Part shown: in pieces, positions 26,048 to 35,166 of the stretch
Layout: each line of letters begins with the position of its first letter
Numbering within the stretch: position 1 is the stretch's first letter
Assembly: GCF_012641365.1 (NCBI RefSeq)
Contig: NZ_JABAIM010000002.1
Coordinates: 310,001 to 374,000, forward strand
Reading direction: 5' to 3'
Length of the DNA stretch: 64,000 nucleotides
Origin: Leeia aquatica
GTDB lineage: Bacteria > Pseudomonadota > Gammaproteobacteria > Burkholderiales > Leeiaceae
The notes under the pieces: generated by a model
The model's database searches: none
Seen by the model: the letters and a program-made list of their open reading frames with translations, nothing else
What the model was told of the DNA's origin: nothing
Translations under genes and position numbers: made by a program

Positions 26048-26431
26048 ATGACATCCCATCACGCCATCCTGCATCTGCTGCAGACCTACTTTGAGGGCTT
26101 GTTTACCGGCGACGTCTCACGACTGCGCGAGGTATTCCACCCCCAGGCCATGCTGTTCGGCGAGGTCAAAGGTACGCCATACCTGCGCAAGCTGGACGAA
26201 TACCTGGACGCCGTTGGCAAGCGTCAGTCACCACAAAGCCTGGGCGAGCCCTTTGCCATGGCCGTGCTGGCCATCGATGTACAAGGCCCGGTCGCCATGG
26301 CTCGTGTGAGCTGCCCGATGCTGGGTTTCCGCTATATCGATTTCCTGAGCCTGACGCAACAGAACGGCCACTGGCAAATTGCCAGCAAGACCTTCACCCA
26401 TGTTGCCCTTCCAGCCGAAACGGAGTCCTGA
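26048..26431 (+). CDS. NTF2-like / putative lumazine-binding domain protein
   Basis: A 127-residue single-domain protein of the SnoaL/NTF2 fold (LLQTYFEGLFTGDVSRLREVFHP opening, MLGFRYIDFLSL and NGHWQIASKTFTH in the sheet). It matches the putative lumazine-binding subgroup. Such proteins bind small hydrophobic ligands or act as isomerases or cyclases. It lies 13 bases after the SDR and 1 base before the tautomerase, so all three are translated together. Confidence 0.8.
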   Translation: MTSHHAILHLLQTYFEGLFTGDVSRLREVFHPQAMLFGEVKGTPYLRKLDEYLDAVGKRQSPQSLGEPFAMAVLAIDVQGPVAMARVSCPMLGFRYIDFLSLTQQNGHWQIASKTFTHVALPAETES

Positions 26432-26432
26432 A

Positions 26433-26657
26433 ATGCCCTACATCCTGATCCAGGTCACCCGCGAGGGTGTCAGTCTCGAGCAAAAGCAACAACTGATTCA
26501 GGGTGCCACCGATCTGGTGGTACAGGTCCTGAACAAAGATCCGCAAACCACCTTCGTGGTCATCGACGAGGTGGATACCGACAACTGGGGTGTGGCAGGC
26601 CAGAGCGTGACTCAGCTACGTCTGGCGCAACAGCTGAACACCCCACCGCAAAAGTGA
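26433..26657 (+). CDS. 4-oxalocrotonate tautomerase family protein
   Basis: A 74-residue member of the tautomerase superfamily. After Met removal Pro1 (PYILIQVTREGVS) is the catalytic base. The typical TTFVVIDEV segment (about 48-56) follows. A second-shell Arg is present only as RE at 9-10. It would keto-enol isomerise an unsaturated acid, or dehalogenate, in the operon's pathway. One base after the NTF2-like gene and 8 bases before the MBL gene. Confidence 0.88.
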   Translation: MPYILIQVTREGVSLEQKQQLIQGATDLVVQVLNKDPQTTFVVIDEVDTDNWGVAGQSVTQLRLAQQLNTPPQK

Positions 26658-26665
26658 GAGACAAC

Positions 26666-27727
26666 ATGACAACCCTTTCTATCGCGACTCGTTTCCGCCG
26701 CGGCTTCATGGTGGCAGTCCTGTTGCTGTCTGGCACAGTGGCCCAGGCCGATGAACACTGTACTGCCCCCGGCTGCGCTGGCGAACCTTACCCTCATATG
26801 CCGGATATTGCGCCCATTGGCTCGCGCATTGGCAAATACATGGACATTCCGGAATCGGCCAAGGGCCCAGCCGTGGACCCGGCCAAGGGCTACCGCATAC
26901 AGGATTTGGGCAAAGGCCTGTACATGGTGACGGACAACATCTACCAGGCCATGTTCATGGTGCATGAACAAGGTGTCATCCTGGTGGATGCCCCACCGTC
27001 ACTGGCCGCCCATATCCCCAAAGCCATTGCCGAAGTCACCCGGAAACCTGTCACCCACCTGGTCTACAGCCATGCCCACATTGACCATATCGGGGCAGCC
27101 CAGGCTTTGGCAGGCAAGGCCACGATCGTTGCGCATGAAGAGACGCTCCGCTTGCTGCAGCAAGCGGCTGACCCCAAGCGCCCCTTGCCGAACATCACCT
27201 TCAAGGATCGCTACACGCTGAAAGTGGGGGGACAGCGGCTGGAATTGTCGTATCACGGCAATGCCCACGAGCCCGGCAATATTTTCATCCATGCCCCTGA
27301 ACAGCGCACCCTGATGGTGGTGGATGTCGTGTTCCCCGGCTGGATGCCCTGGCGGCGGCTGGCCCTGGCGCAAGACGTGCCGGGCTACTTCGCCCAAGTC
27401 AAGCTGATTGAGTCCTTGGACTTTGACGTGCTGGTCTCCGGCCATGTCGCTCGCACAGGTACCAAGGCGGATGTCACCCTGCAACGGGAATTCATCGAAG
27501 ACCTCAAGGCAGCCGCTGGCCAAGCCTTGGGTAGTACCGCACTGGGCGTAGGCCTGAATCCGGCCGATGGCAGCAACCCCTGGGCCGTGTTTGACAATTA
27601 CATCGACCGGGTCGCGCTGCAATGTGTCAACACCCTCACGCCGAAGTGGGGCAAGCGTCTGGCGGCCTTTGATGTGTACATCTGGGATCAGTGCTACACC
27701 ATGGAGCAGAGTTTGCGCCTGGATTGA
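26666..27727 (+). CDS. Secreted MBL-fold metallo-hydrolase
   Basis: A 353-residue metallo-beta-lactamase fold protein. A signal peptide is evident (RFRRGFMVAVLLLSGTVAQA, cleavage near 28). The metal motif HAHIDH (136-141), H201 (NAHEPGN), D220 (VVDVVF) and a later SGHV complete a binuclear zinc site. Two Cys at 32 and 37 may pair in the periplasm. GAGAG before ATG 26666 favours this start over 26654. Substrate is unknown; the cytoplasmic partners suggest degradation of a lactone, ester or xenobiotic. Confidence 0.9.
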   Translation: MTTLSIATRFRRGFMVAVLLLSGTVAQADEHCTAPGCAGEPYPHMPDIAPIGSRIGKYMDIPESAKGPAVDPAKGYRIQDLGKGLYMVTDNIYQAMFMVHEQGVILVDAPPSLAAHIPKAIAEVTRKPVTHLVYSHAHIDHIGAAQALAGKATIVAHEETLRLLQQAADPKRPLPNITFKDRYTLKVGGQRLELSYHGNAHEPGNIFIHAPEQRTLMVVDVVFPGWMPWRRLALAQDVPGYFAQVKLIESLDFDVLVSGHVARTGTKADVTLQREFIEDLKAAAGQALGSTALGVGLNPADGSNPWAVFDNYIDRVALQCVNTLTPKWGKRLAAFDVYIWDQCYTMEQSLRLD

Positions 27728-27740
27728 TTCAACCCAACCG

Positions 27741-27765
27741 GCCCCGTACCCATCCGGTGCGGGGC
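27741..27765 (+). other. Intercistronic hairpin
   Basis: GCCCCGTACC (27741-27750) pairs with GGTGCGGGGC (27756-27765), including one G-U pair, over a five-base loop. It lies between the MBL and DsbA-like genes. No T-run follows, so it more likely stabilises or tunes the transcript than ends it. Confidence 0.5.
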
Positions 27766-27785
27766 TGCAGAAAGGAAACTCGATA

Positions 27786-28427
27786 ATGAGCACGACACAA
27801 CTGATTTATGTGGGTGACCCCATGTGCTCCTGGTGCTATGGCTTTGGCAACGAGTTGTCCAAGGTGCAAGCCGCGTTGCCGGATCTGCCGCTGCGGATCG
27901 TGGTCGGGGGCGTGCGGGCAGGCTCCACAGAAGTACTGGACGACGCTGGAAAGCGCTTTCGACTTGCCCACTGGGCGCGGGTGGAAGCCCTGTCTGGCCT
28001 CCCGTTCAACCGCGAAGCCTTCACAGCACATCAAGGTCTGGTGTATGACACCGAACCGGTATGCCGTGCGGTGGTGGTAGCCCGCTTGCTGGCGCCAGAG
28101 GTCTCTCAACTGACCGTTTTCCGGGCCCTGCAGACCGCCTTCTACGCGGACGGCCGGGACACCACGCAAGTGGAGGTATTGGTTCAGGTACTGGCAAGTG
28201 TGTTCAGCGATGCAGGAAAAGCCCTGCCCCCGGACACCATCGCCGACTGCATGCGGTCGCAGCAGGCGCTGACACTGACCCAGCAGGACTTCATCCAGGC
28301 TCGACAATGGGGCATCAACAGCTTCCCCCAGTTGTTGCTGCAGCAAGGCGACGACCTCCGCTCGCTGGCGCCCGGCTACACCAAGGCCGAAGACATCCTG
28401 CAAGCCTTGCGTACCGAAATGGTATAG
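27786..28427 (+). CDS. DsbA/FrnE-like thioredoxin-fold protein
   Basis: A 213-residue DsbA-superfamily protein with a CSWC redox site (14-17) following DPM, the FrnE/2-hydroxychromene-2-carboxylate isomerase type. It has no signal peptide, so it acts in the cytoplasm, probably as a thiol oxidoreductase or glutathione-linked isomerase. The GINSFPQLLLQQGD segment is the cis-Pro loop. ATG 27786 has AAAGGAAA upstream. Last gene of the 25294-28427 operon. Confidence 0.85.
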   Translation: MSTTQLIYVGDPMCSWCYGFGNELSKVQAALPDLPLRIVVGGVRAGSTEVLDDAGKRFRLAHWARVEALSGLPFNREAFTAHQGLVYDTEPVCRAVVVARLLAPEVSQLTVFRALQTAFYADGRDTTQVEVLVQVLASVFSDAGKALPPDTIADCMRSQQALTLTQQDFIQARQWGINSFPQLLLQQGDDLRSLAPGYTKAEDILQALRTEMV

Positions 28428-28477
28428 CCGTCGGGACATGGCCCTGCAGCGCCGGGTCATGCCCTGGTTCAAACGGG

Positions 28478-28486
28478 TGATACAAT
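28478..28486 (+). promoter_or_regulatory. Candidate extended -10 element for the DUF455 gene
   Basis: TGATACAAT at 28478-28486 reads as an extended -10 (TG-N-TACAAT), 77 bases before the DUF455 start. No clear -35 box is present, as expected for this promoter type. Confidence 0.35.
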
Positions 28487-28562
28487 GCACGCCTATGATG
28501 GTACTTACCTGTAGCAGCACACCGGCCTGTAGGCCTGTTCATACCAGCCAGGCCATGGCAGC

Positions 28563-29354
28563 ATGACTGTTTCGTCTTCACTACGCCAGCAGGCCCTGCA
28601 TGCCTTACAACTGTGCGCACCAGATGAGAAAGCCCGGTGGGTACTGGGCTGGTCGCTGTCCATGCCGGTCGACCCGGCGGAAATCCTGAGCCCCACCCTC
28701 CCCTTGCCGGGGAGGCCCGAGCATCCGCGGCTGGTGCCGCCTGCGCAAGTCAAGACCCGCTCCATGACGACCGTCGAAGGTCGGGCGGCTTTGATTCATG
28801 CGCTGGCGCACATCGAGTTCAATGCCATCAATCTGGCGCTGGACATTGTGTGGCGTTTTGCCGGCATGCCGGAAGCGTTCTACCGGGACTGGTTGCGGGT
28901 CGCCCAGGAAGAGGCGCAGCACTTCCAGCTCCTGGAAGGTCATCTGCACACACTGGGTGCGCATTATGGCGATTACCCGGCCCACAATGGCTTGTGGGAA
29001 ATGGCAGAGAAGACGCAAGATGACCTGCTGGCGCGGCTGGCGCTGGTGCCCCGCACGCTGGAGGCACGCGGACTGGATGTCTCCCCGGCCATCCGCGACA
29101 AGTTGCTGCAGGCGGGCGATCAGGCTGCAGCGGCCATTCTGGACATCATTCTGCGCGATGAAATTGGTCACGTGGCGATTGGCAATCACTGGTACAAGGC
29201 CCTCTGCCAGCAGCGAGGGCTGGACCCGGTGGCGGCCTATGCCGAGCTGGCCCAGCGTTATCAGGCCCCCCGACAGCGCGCGCCGTTCAACCTCGAAGCC
29301 CGCCGGGCGGCGGGCTTCGATGAGGCCGAGCTGGCTGCCTTGCAGCAGCCCTGA
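28563..29354 (+). CDS. DUF455 ferritin-like protein
   Basis: A 263-residue DUF455 protein, a ferritin-like four-helix diiron protein. Ligand-bearing motifs are visible: AHIEFNAINLALD (about 80-92), AQEEAQHFQLLE (about 115-126) and RDEIGHVAIGNHW (about 197-209). Some relatives resemble the tRNA hydroxylase MiaE, but substrate is not established. It sits 208 bases from the DsbA-like gene's stop region with its own likely promoter, and 4 bases from the convergent ABC ATPase. Confidence 0.88.
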   Translation: MTVSSSLRQQALHALQLCAPDEKARWVLGWSLSMPVDPAEILSPTLPLPGRPEHPRLVPPAQVKTRSMTTVEGRAALIHALAHIEFNAINLALDIVWRFAGMPEAFYRDWLRVAQEEAQHFQLLEGHLHTLGAHYGDYPAHNGLWEMAEKTQDDLLARLALVPRTLEARGLDVSPAIRDKLLQAGDQAAAAILDIILRDEIGHVAIGNHWYKALCQQRGLDPVAAYAELAQRYQAPRQRAPFNLEARRAAGFDEAELAALQQP

Positions 29355-29358
29355 ACGA

Positions 29359-31086
29359 TCAGGCCGGGATGGCTTGCCCCAGCCCGGCTTCTACCGGCTG
29401 GCGCAACGCCGTCCACCCTTGCGGAATGGCTGACAGCAGCTGGCGGGTGTAGGGGTGCTCGGGGCGGGCGTAAATCACGTCCGAATCCGCCTGCTCCACC
29501 AGCACGCCTTTCTGCATCACCATCACCTGATCCGAGATGTGTTTGACCACCGAGAGGTCATGCGAGATGAACAGATAGGACAGCCCGTACTCCTCTTGCA
29601 ATTCCTGCAGCAGATTCAGCACCTGGGCCTGTACGGATACATCCAGTGCCGAGACCGACTCATCGCAAATCAGGATCTCCGGCTTCATGGTCAGGCAACG
29701 GGCAATGGCGATACGCTGCCGCTGTCCACCGGAGAACTCGTGCGGGTAGCGGCCCAGTGCTGCACGCGGCAGCCCTACCCTCACCAGCAAATCACCCGCC
29801 AGCTGCATGCGCTCATTGTCGTTGCGGCCAATACCGTGCAGCTGCATCGGTTCCACCAGAATCTGCGCCACGTTGAAGCGCGGGTTGAGCGAAGCGTACG
29901 GATTCTGGAAGATAATCTGGATGCGGCGCTTGTAGGCATGGAAAACCTTGGGCGACAGCGCCAGAATGTCCTCACCGCCCAGCAGCACCTTGCCCGCCGT
30001 AGCCTGGTGCAGACGCATCAGCATCAACCCCACCGTGGTCTTGCCAGAGCCCGATTCACCTACGATGCCCAGCGTGCGACCCTTGGCCAGCTTGAAGGAG
30101 ACATTGCTGACCGCGTGGCATGCCCGTTTGCCAAACAAGCCTTCACGCAGATAGAAGGTTTTGCTCAACCCTTGCGCTTCCAGCAGGATGGTGTCATCCG
30201 CCTGATAGCCACGGCTCACCTGCGGTGGTTCCACATACGGATGATCCCCGAGGAAGTCCTCCACCACTGCCAGCCGTTGTGGCCGCGAAGTGAGGGATGG
30301 ACGACACTGCAGCAGCGCCTTGGTGTAGGGGTCGGCCGGGTGCTCAAAAATCTGCTGCACGCTGCCACGCTCGCGAATCTCGCCGTGCCGCATCACGGCC
30401 ACTTCGTCGGCAAACTCACCAACCAGGCCCAGATCGTGGGTAATGAACAGCACCGCCATATTGTGCTTGCGCTGCAGCTCGGCCAACAGTTGCAGAATCT
30501 GCTTCTGTACCGTCACGTCCAGCGCGGTAGTCGGCTCATCGGCAATCAGCAACCGGGGCTCGCAGCCAATCGCCATGGCGATCATCACCCGTTGCTGTTG
30601 GCCACCCGACAGCTCATGCGGGTAACAACGCAGCTTCAGCTCCGGCTCGGGAATGCCGACTTCCTGCAGCAGTTCCAGCGCCCGGGCACGAGCCGCCCTC
30701 CGGCCGAGCTTCGCATGCAGCATCACCGCTTCCATGATTTGCTCACCGACGGTAAACACCGGGTTGAGCGAGCTCATCGGCTCCTGAAAGATCATGGCAA
30801 TGTCACTGCCACGCAGCTGCTGCAGGATGGGGCGGGAGGCTTTCAGCAAGTCCTGGTCTTCAAACAGGATCTGGCTGTCTTCCGCGATCAGGGTCTGATC
30901 GGGTGGCAGCAAGCGCATGATGGCCATCGAAGTGACCGACTTGCCGGAGCCAGATTCACCCACCAACGCCAGTACCTTGCCGGGGTGGATGTCGAGGTTG
31001 ATGCCTTTCAGCGCAGTAGTCAGCTGCCCGGCCTCGCCCCGAAACTGAACCTTCAGATTGCGGATGGAAATCAAGGGGGAATTCAT
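29359..31086 (-). CDS. Peptide ABC transporter, fused double ATPase (YejF/DppDF-like)
   Basis: A 575-residue protein with two ATPase domains. Each has Walker A (GESGSGKS near 43-50; GESGSGKT in the second half), Q-loop, signature LSGGQQQR or FSGGQRQR, and Walker B (LLIADEPT, ILICDESVS). Single-chain double ATPases drive dipeptide/oligopeptide importers such as Yej. The start at 31086 aligns with the family (MNSPLISIRNLKV). It is last in the transporter operon, 8 bases after the permease. Confidence 0.93.
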   Translation of the reverse strand: MNSPLISIRNLKVQFRGEAGQLTTALKGINLDIHPGKVLALVGESGSGKSVTSMAIMRLLPPDQTLIAEDSQILFEDQDLLKASRPILQQLRGSDIAMIFQEPMSSLNPVFTVGEQIMEAVMLHAKLGRRAARARALELLQEVGIPEPELKLRCYPHELSGGQQQRVMIAMAIGCEPRLLIADEPTTALDVTVQKQILQLLAELQRKHNMAVLFITHDLGLVGEFADEVAVMRHGEIRERGSVQQIFEHPADPYTKALLQCRPSLTSRPQRLAVVEDFLGDHPYVEPPQVSRGYQADDTILLEAQGLSKTFYLREGLFGKRACHAVSNVSFKLAKGRTLGIVGESGSGKTTVGLMLMRLHQATAGKVLLGGEDILALSPKVFHAYKRRIQIIFQNPYASLNPRFNVAQILVEPMQLHGIGRNDNERMQLAGDLLVRVGLPRAALGRYPHEFSGGQRQRIAIARCLTMKPEILICDESVSALDVSVQAQVLNLLQELQEEYGLSYLFISHDLSVVKHISDQVMVMQKGVLVEQADSDVIYARPEHPYTRQLLSAIPQGWTALRQPVEAGLGQAIPA

Positions 31087-31094
31087 GGTCGGCC

Positions 31095-32171
31095 TCATTT
31101 CTGCTTCGGGTCCAGCGCATCGCGCATGCTGTCGGTCAGCAAGCTGAAGGCGGTCACAAACAGTGACATCACCACCGTCACCGTCAGAATCTGCCACCAG
31201 TAGCCCTGAATCAGCTCAGCAGGCGCTTCTGCCAGCATGGAACCCCAGCTGACCTGATTGACCCCGACGCCAAAGCCCAGGAAGGACAGTACCGCTTCAT
31301 ACTTGATCAGGCCCACGGTCAGGATGGAGAACTGCACCAGCAACACATGGCTCATGTTCGGCAGGATGTGCCGCACCATGCGCCGCAGGTGCCCGGCCCC
31401 CAGAGCATCTGCCGCCCGTACGTACTCGCGGCCCTTGTGCTTCATGAATTCGGCACGGGCCAGACGGAATGGCGAAGTCCAGCTGGTGAGCGCCATCACC
31501 ATGATCACGGTACTGATACCACGGCCGCTGACCGCCGCAAACGCCAACAGCAGCAGCATGTCCGGAATGGAGGTAAACACGTTGTAGAACCAGTTGAGCA
31601 CGTCGTCGAGCCAGCCCCCAAAGTAGCCCGACACCCCGCCCATCACCGCACCAATCAGCACCGCCAGCAGTGCACCGCTCACCCCCACCAGCAGTGATAC
31701 GGTCGAACCACTCAGCACCTTGCGACCGACATCACGCCCGCGCAGATCGCCGCCGAAGGGCAAGGTATCCTGCTGAACGATCACAGGCTCCGTGTTACGG
31801 TATTTGGCAGCATCCTTCTCCAGTGAGGCCATGTCCGCTGCCAGCGGGTCCTCTGCTGCGCTCAGGCCTACCGTACCGCTGGCTTCTTTTTGCGCGGCGG
31901 CAATGTCTGCCGCAGTCAACAGCTTGGCCTGAGGCCCAGCATCCTTGAACAAGGTGGGCGGCGCGTAGGGCTTGCCCACCTCCTCCCGCCAGTCCCCACC
32001 AATCAGTCGCAGGCCACTGAGCGCAGCAACCAGCAGATAGGCACCGATGATAAACAGACATACCATGCCCACGCGGTCGCGCTTGAAACGCCGCCAGCTC
32101 AGGCGCCAGGGGCTGGGCGAGGTTTGCAGTGCAGGCTGCTCGGTGCTTGCCATTGTGCTTGTACTTGTCAT
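31095..32171 (-). CDS. Peptide ABC transporter permease (OppC/DppC-like)
   Basis: A 358-residue inner-membrane permease with one N-terminal helix (about 37-57), a large periplasmic insert (about 58-165), and five C-terminal helices carrying the EAA loop (EYVRAADALGAGHLRRMVRHILPN). The insert is longer than usual for DppC. AAGGAG lies eight bases before ATG 32171. It pairs with the permease encoded just upstream to form the channel. Confidence 0.92.
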   Translation of the reverse strand: MTSTSTMASTEQPALQTSPSPWRLSWRRFKRDRVGMVCLFIIGAYLLVAALSGLRLIGGDWREEVGKPYAPPTLFKDAGPQAKLLTAADIAAAQKEASGTVGLSAAEDPLAADMASLEKDAAKYRNTEPVIVQQDTLPFGGDLRGRDVGRKVLSGSTVSLLVGVSGALLAVLIGAVMGGVSGYFGGWLDDVLNWFYNVFTSIPDMLLLLAFAAVSGRGISTVIMVMALTSWTSPFRLARAEFMKHKGREYVRAADALGAGHLRRMVRHILPNMSHVLLVQFSILTVGLIKYEAVLSFLGFGVGVNQVSWGSMLAEAPAELIQGYWWQILTVTVVMSLFVTAFSLLTDSMRDALDPKQK

Positions 32172-32182
32172 CTCCGGGCTCC

Positions 32183-33121
32183 TTACCGCAACTCGACCCG
32201 GGGGTCGATCCATTTGTAGACGATATCGGCCAGCAGGTTGAACACCATGGTGGCGATGGCCACATAGATGGTCACTGCCTTGATCATGGGGAAATCACTC
32301 TTGTCGACAGCCACCACCACCTCGCGCCCCATGCCGGGGATGCTGAAGAAGGTCTCCAGCAACAAAGCGCCGATGATCAGATAGGGCAAGGACATCATGA
32401 TCGAGGTCACGATCGGGATCAGGGCATTACGCATCACATGCTTCATCACCACCACCCGTTCGGACAAGCCCTTGGCGCGTGCGGTGCGCACATAGTCCTG
32501 CCCCATTTCTTCCAGAAAACCACTGCGATAGAAGCGAACATTGGGTGCGAGGCTGACCATCAGCCCCAGCAGCATCGGCAGGGGGATGTAGACCAGCATG
32601 TTCTCCCACCAGCCGTTGCCCCAGCCCTGAATGGGAAACCAGTGAAATTTGTAGCCCAGCCAGTACTGGCCGACGATAATGTAGACCAGCACACTGATCG
32701 ACATGGCACTGGTACAAATGATGGTAACCAGCCGATCAGTCAGCCCGCCCCGCCAGTATGCGGTCAGCGCAGCCAGCGCGATGGAGATCAGGGTATCCAG
32801 CACCAGCATGCTGCCACTGAGCATGACCGACGGGCCAATCCGGTTGGCCAGCACCTCATTGATCGGCATCTGTGTTGTCCACGAGTGGCCGAAATCCAGC
32901 GTCAACACCTGCTTGACGAATAACCAGAACTGTTCCAGCAAGGATTTATCCAGCCCGAGCTGGCTACGGATGCTGGCCAGCAGCTCATCACTCAGCCCCT
33001 TTCCCGCCAGGATGTAGGAGGGGTCGCCACCCACCACATTGAACAGAATAAACACCAGCAGCATCACCCCGAACAGGGTGGGCACCATCTGCCAGAGACG
33101 GCGCAATACATATGCAAGCAT
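32183..33121 (-). CDS. Peptide ABC transporter permease (OppB/DppB-like)
   Basis: A 312-residue permease with the OppB N-terminal pattern (MLAYVLRRLWQMVPTLFGV), six helices, and the EAA loop DYVRTARAKGLSERVVVMKH. ATG 33121 is chosen over the upstream Met at 33181 because it gives the family start. It follows the binding-protein gene through a hairpin (33144-33168) that should lower its expression. Confidence 0.92.
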   Translation of the reverse strand: MLAYVLRRLWQMVPTLFGVMLLVFILFNVVGGDPSYILAGKGLSDELLASIRSQLGLDKSLLEQFWLFVKQVLTLDFGHSWTTQMPINEVLANRIGPSVMLSGSMLVLDTLISIALAALTAYWRGGLTDRLVTIICTSAMSISVLVYIIVGQYWLGYKFHWFPIQGWGNGWWENMLVYIPLPMLLGLMVSLAPNVRFYRSGFLEEMGQDYVRTARAKGLSERVVVMKHVMRNALIPIVTSIMMSLPYLIIGALLLETFFSIPGMGREVVVAVDKSDFPMIKAVTIYVAIATMVFNLLADIVYKWIDPRVELR

Positions 33122-33143
33122 GAAACGTTTCCCGTCGTAAAAT

Positions 33144-33168
33144 CCGTCCACCCGCTTGGGGTGGACGG
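33144..33168 (-). terminator. Intra-operon attenuating terminator
   Basis: CCGTCCACCC (33144-33153) pairs with GGGTGGACGG (33159-33168) over a five-base loop; on the minus strand a GGATTTT tract follows. It sits after the binding-protein stop and before the permease start, the usual place for partial termination that raises the binding protein relative to the membrane parts. Confidence 0.75.
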
Positions 33169-33196
33169 GGGTTAAACCCATTGACGTTCAGCAGGT

Positions 33197-34972
33197 TTAC
33201 TGTACGTCGAGGTAACGCCAGGGCGCATTCAGCAGCGCATGCGGCTTGAAGCCCTTGACGTTAGGCTGGGTTACGGTGTTGGTGATGCGGGTGTCGGTAA
33301 AGATCCACGGCTGCTGTGCGACCACGATCTTGTTCATCTCGTCGTACAGCTTGTTGCGCTCCGGACCATCCGGCAGCTTGAGGCTGGCCTCAAACAGGCG
33401 GTCATACTCCGGGTCCTTGAAGCGCGCCCCATTGCTGTCCCCGCTATTCTTGCCGTAGAGCAGCTGCATGAAGTTTTCGCCATCCGGGTAATCGGCAAAC
33501 CAGGAACTGCCCCACATCTGCAGCTTGCCTTCACGCGATGCCTTCAGCAGTTCATTCCACTTGCCGTGCTGATAACCCAGCTTGATCTTCAGTGCGTCAA
33601 ACTCTTTCTGCCAGTATTCATTCCACTGCTTGTCGATGGCACCCGTGCCACTGCCCATGGTGATGACCAGTGGCTGGCCATTGGGCTGCGTGCGGAAACC
33701 ATCAGCACCTACCTTGTAGCCAAACCGGTCCAGCAAGGCATTGGCAGCCGCCAGATCATATTTCACGCCCGCACGGAAATCCGGGTTATGACCTGCCACG
33801 CCTTCTGGCACGATATAGTTGGCCGGAACAGCTTGGCCTCGGCGGATGGTGGCGATGGTTTCCAGATTGGGGAAGCCCATGGCAATGGCGCGGCGCAAGG
33901 CTATCTTTTCCTTGCTGCTGCCCCCCACTTGCGGATCATCCATATTGAAGAAGTAGTAGTTGGTTTCCATCTTCTTCAGGCGATGCAGGCGGATGCCCTG
34001 CTTGGCATACTTGTCGCTCAGTGTCGCTTCGGTCGGGTTCTGCGGATTGATGTTCAGCACTTCGCTCATCACCGCCTGCTGCACGCCCACATAGTCCAGC
34101 TGCTTGTTGGCGAAGGAAAGCCACAGCGGCTGCTCTTCTTCGATCACCGACATCTCGATCCGGCCTACGATAGGCAGTGTCTTGCCCTTGAGCGCCTTGA
34201 CGATCTCAGCATCCACCGCGTCCTTGCCGGGCTGGCTATTGAATACCACCTTGCGGTAGCTCGGGCTGGCCTCCAGCACGATCTTGTTGCCCGGCTTCCA
34301 TTCCTTCAGTACATATGGCCCGGTGCCGACCGGATGCGCATTGGTATTGCTCTTATAAGCCTCAATCACCTCTCGCGCCACCGCACCAAACACTGGCATG
34401 GCCAGGATCTGCATCATGTTGTGGTTGGTGTTTTTCAAAGTCAGCCGCAGGGTGTACTTGTCGATCGCCTTGATTCCTTCTACCGGCGTATCGTAGTTCA
34501 GCGGCCCCTTGCCGGCGGCCTTCACCACCTCATCCATGCCAACCAGGCGACCATCCAGCAAGAAGCTGTAAGGCGAATTGATGGTCGGATCAAGGAAACG
34601 CTTGAACGAGTACACATAGTCTTCGGCCACCAGTTCACGCTTCTTGCCGCCGAAGGCCGGATCATCCGAGAAATAGGTACCCGGCTTGATCTTGAAGGTG
34701 TACACCTTGCCATCGGCCGAGATGGTCGGCAGCGCATCTACCGTATTCGGAATCAGCTTGGCGGGTTTGGCCAGATAGTCATAGCTGACCAGTGGATCCA
34801 GCACATTTTCCAGAATCATCTGCGAATACAGGTCGTCCACCTTGGCCGGGTCAAACCCGGTTTCCGGATAACGAACGGCAGTCCGCAACACTTTGCTCAT
34901 GTCTGCAGCCTGGGCGGTCTGCATCATGACCATCGCGGCCATACTGGCCAGGAAGAGGGTTGATTTACGCAT
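33197..34972 (-). CDS. Peptide ABC transporter substrate-binding protein 1
   Basis: A 591-residue periplasmic protein of the SBP_bac_5 family. A signal peptide (MRKSTLFLASMAAMVMMQTAQA) is cleaved near residue 22. The mature protein begins ADMSKVLRTAV and carries the usual lobes (FKIKPGTYFSDDPAFGGKKREL, NAHPVGTGPYVLKEWKPG). Ligand not deduced; peptides or related oligomers are expected. It is a clear paralogue of the upstream binding protein at 35167-36945. Confidence 0.93.
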   Translation of the reverse strand: MRKSTLFLASMAAMVMMQTAQAADMSKVLRTAVRYPETGFDPAKVDDLYSQMILENVLDPLVSYDYLAKPAKLIPNTVDALPTISADGKVYTFKIKPGTYFSDDPAFGGKKRELVAEDYVYSFKRFLDPTINSPYSFLLDGRLVGMDEVVKAAGKGPLNYDTPVEGIKAIDKYTLRLTLKNTNHNMMQILAMPVFGAVAREVIEAYKSNTNAHPVGTGPYVLKEWKPGNKIVLEASPSYRKVVFNSQPGKDAVDAEIVKALKGKTLPIVGRIEMSVIEEEQPLWLSFANKQLDYVGVQQAVMSEVLNINPQNPTEATLSDKYAKQGIRLHRLKKMETNYYFFNMDDPQVGGSSKEKIALRRAIAMGFPNLETIATIRRGQAVPANYIVPEGVAGHNPDFRAGVKYDLAAANALLDRFGYKVGADGFRTQPNGQPLVITMGSGTGAIDKQWNEYWQKEFDALKIKLGYQHGKWNELLKASREGKLQMWGSSWFADYPDGENFMQLLYGKNSGDSNGARFKDPEYDRLFEASLKLPDGPERNKLYDEMNKIVVAQQPWIFTDTRITNTVTQPNVKGFKPHALLNAPWRYLDVQ

Positions 34973-35051
34973 GTCTGTCCTCGAGTGTTTGATTGTTTTA
35001 CAAGCAACAGGCCATGCAACCGAACGACCTGCGCTCGTCATGCCTTCTGCC

Positions 35052-35161
35052 GGAAGAGCTCCCCCTCTTCCAGCGCGGCATGCCGATTGTATACCGCATA
35101 CAATCGGCAAACAATCAAGCCGTCATAAACGGCTTGTGCGACAACCGGGGCGCACCCCGGT
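35052..35161. repeat. Cluster of four perfect stem-loops between binding-protein genes
   Basis: In 110 bases there are four perfect stems: GGAAGAG/CTCTTCC (35052-35058, 35065-35071), TGCCGATTGTAT and its inverse (35081-35092, 35098-35109), CAAGCCGT/ACGGCTTG (35116-35123, 35129-35136), and ACCGGGG/CCCCGGT (35144-35150, 35155-35161). None has a T-run. The TTGTAT-N5-ATACAA core resembles a GntR-type operator. They may protect the upstream message and regulate the second gene. Confidence 0.7.
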
Positions 35162-35166
35162 CACAT

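Noticed and set aside
29455-31203. Plus-strand frame of 582 residues
   Set aside because: It is the antisense shadow of the double ATPase, whose Walker motifs are plain on the minus strand.
34973-35166. CRISPR or REP-type repeat array
   Set aside because: The four hairpins have different sequences and no repeat/spacer regularity.
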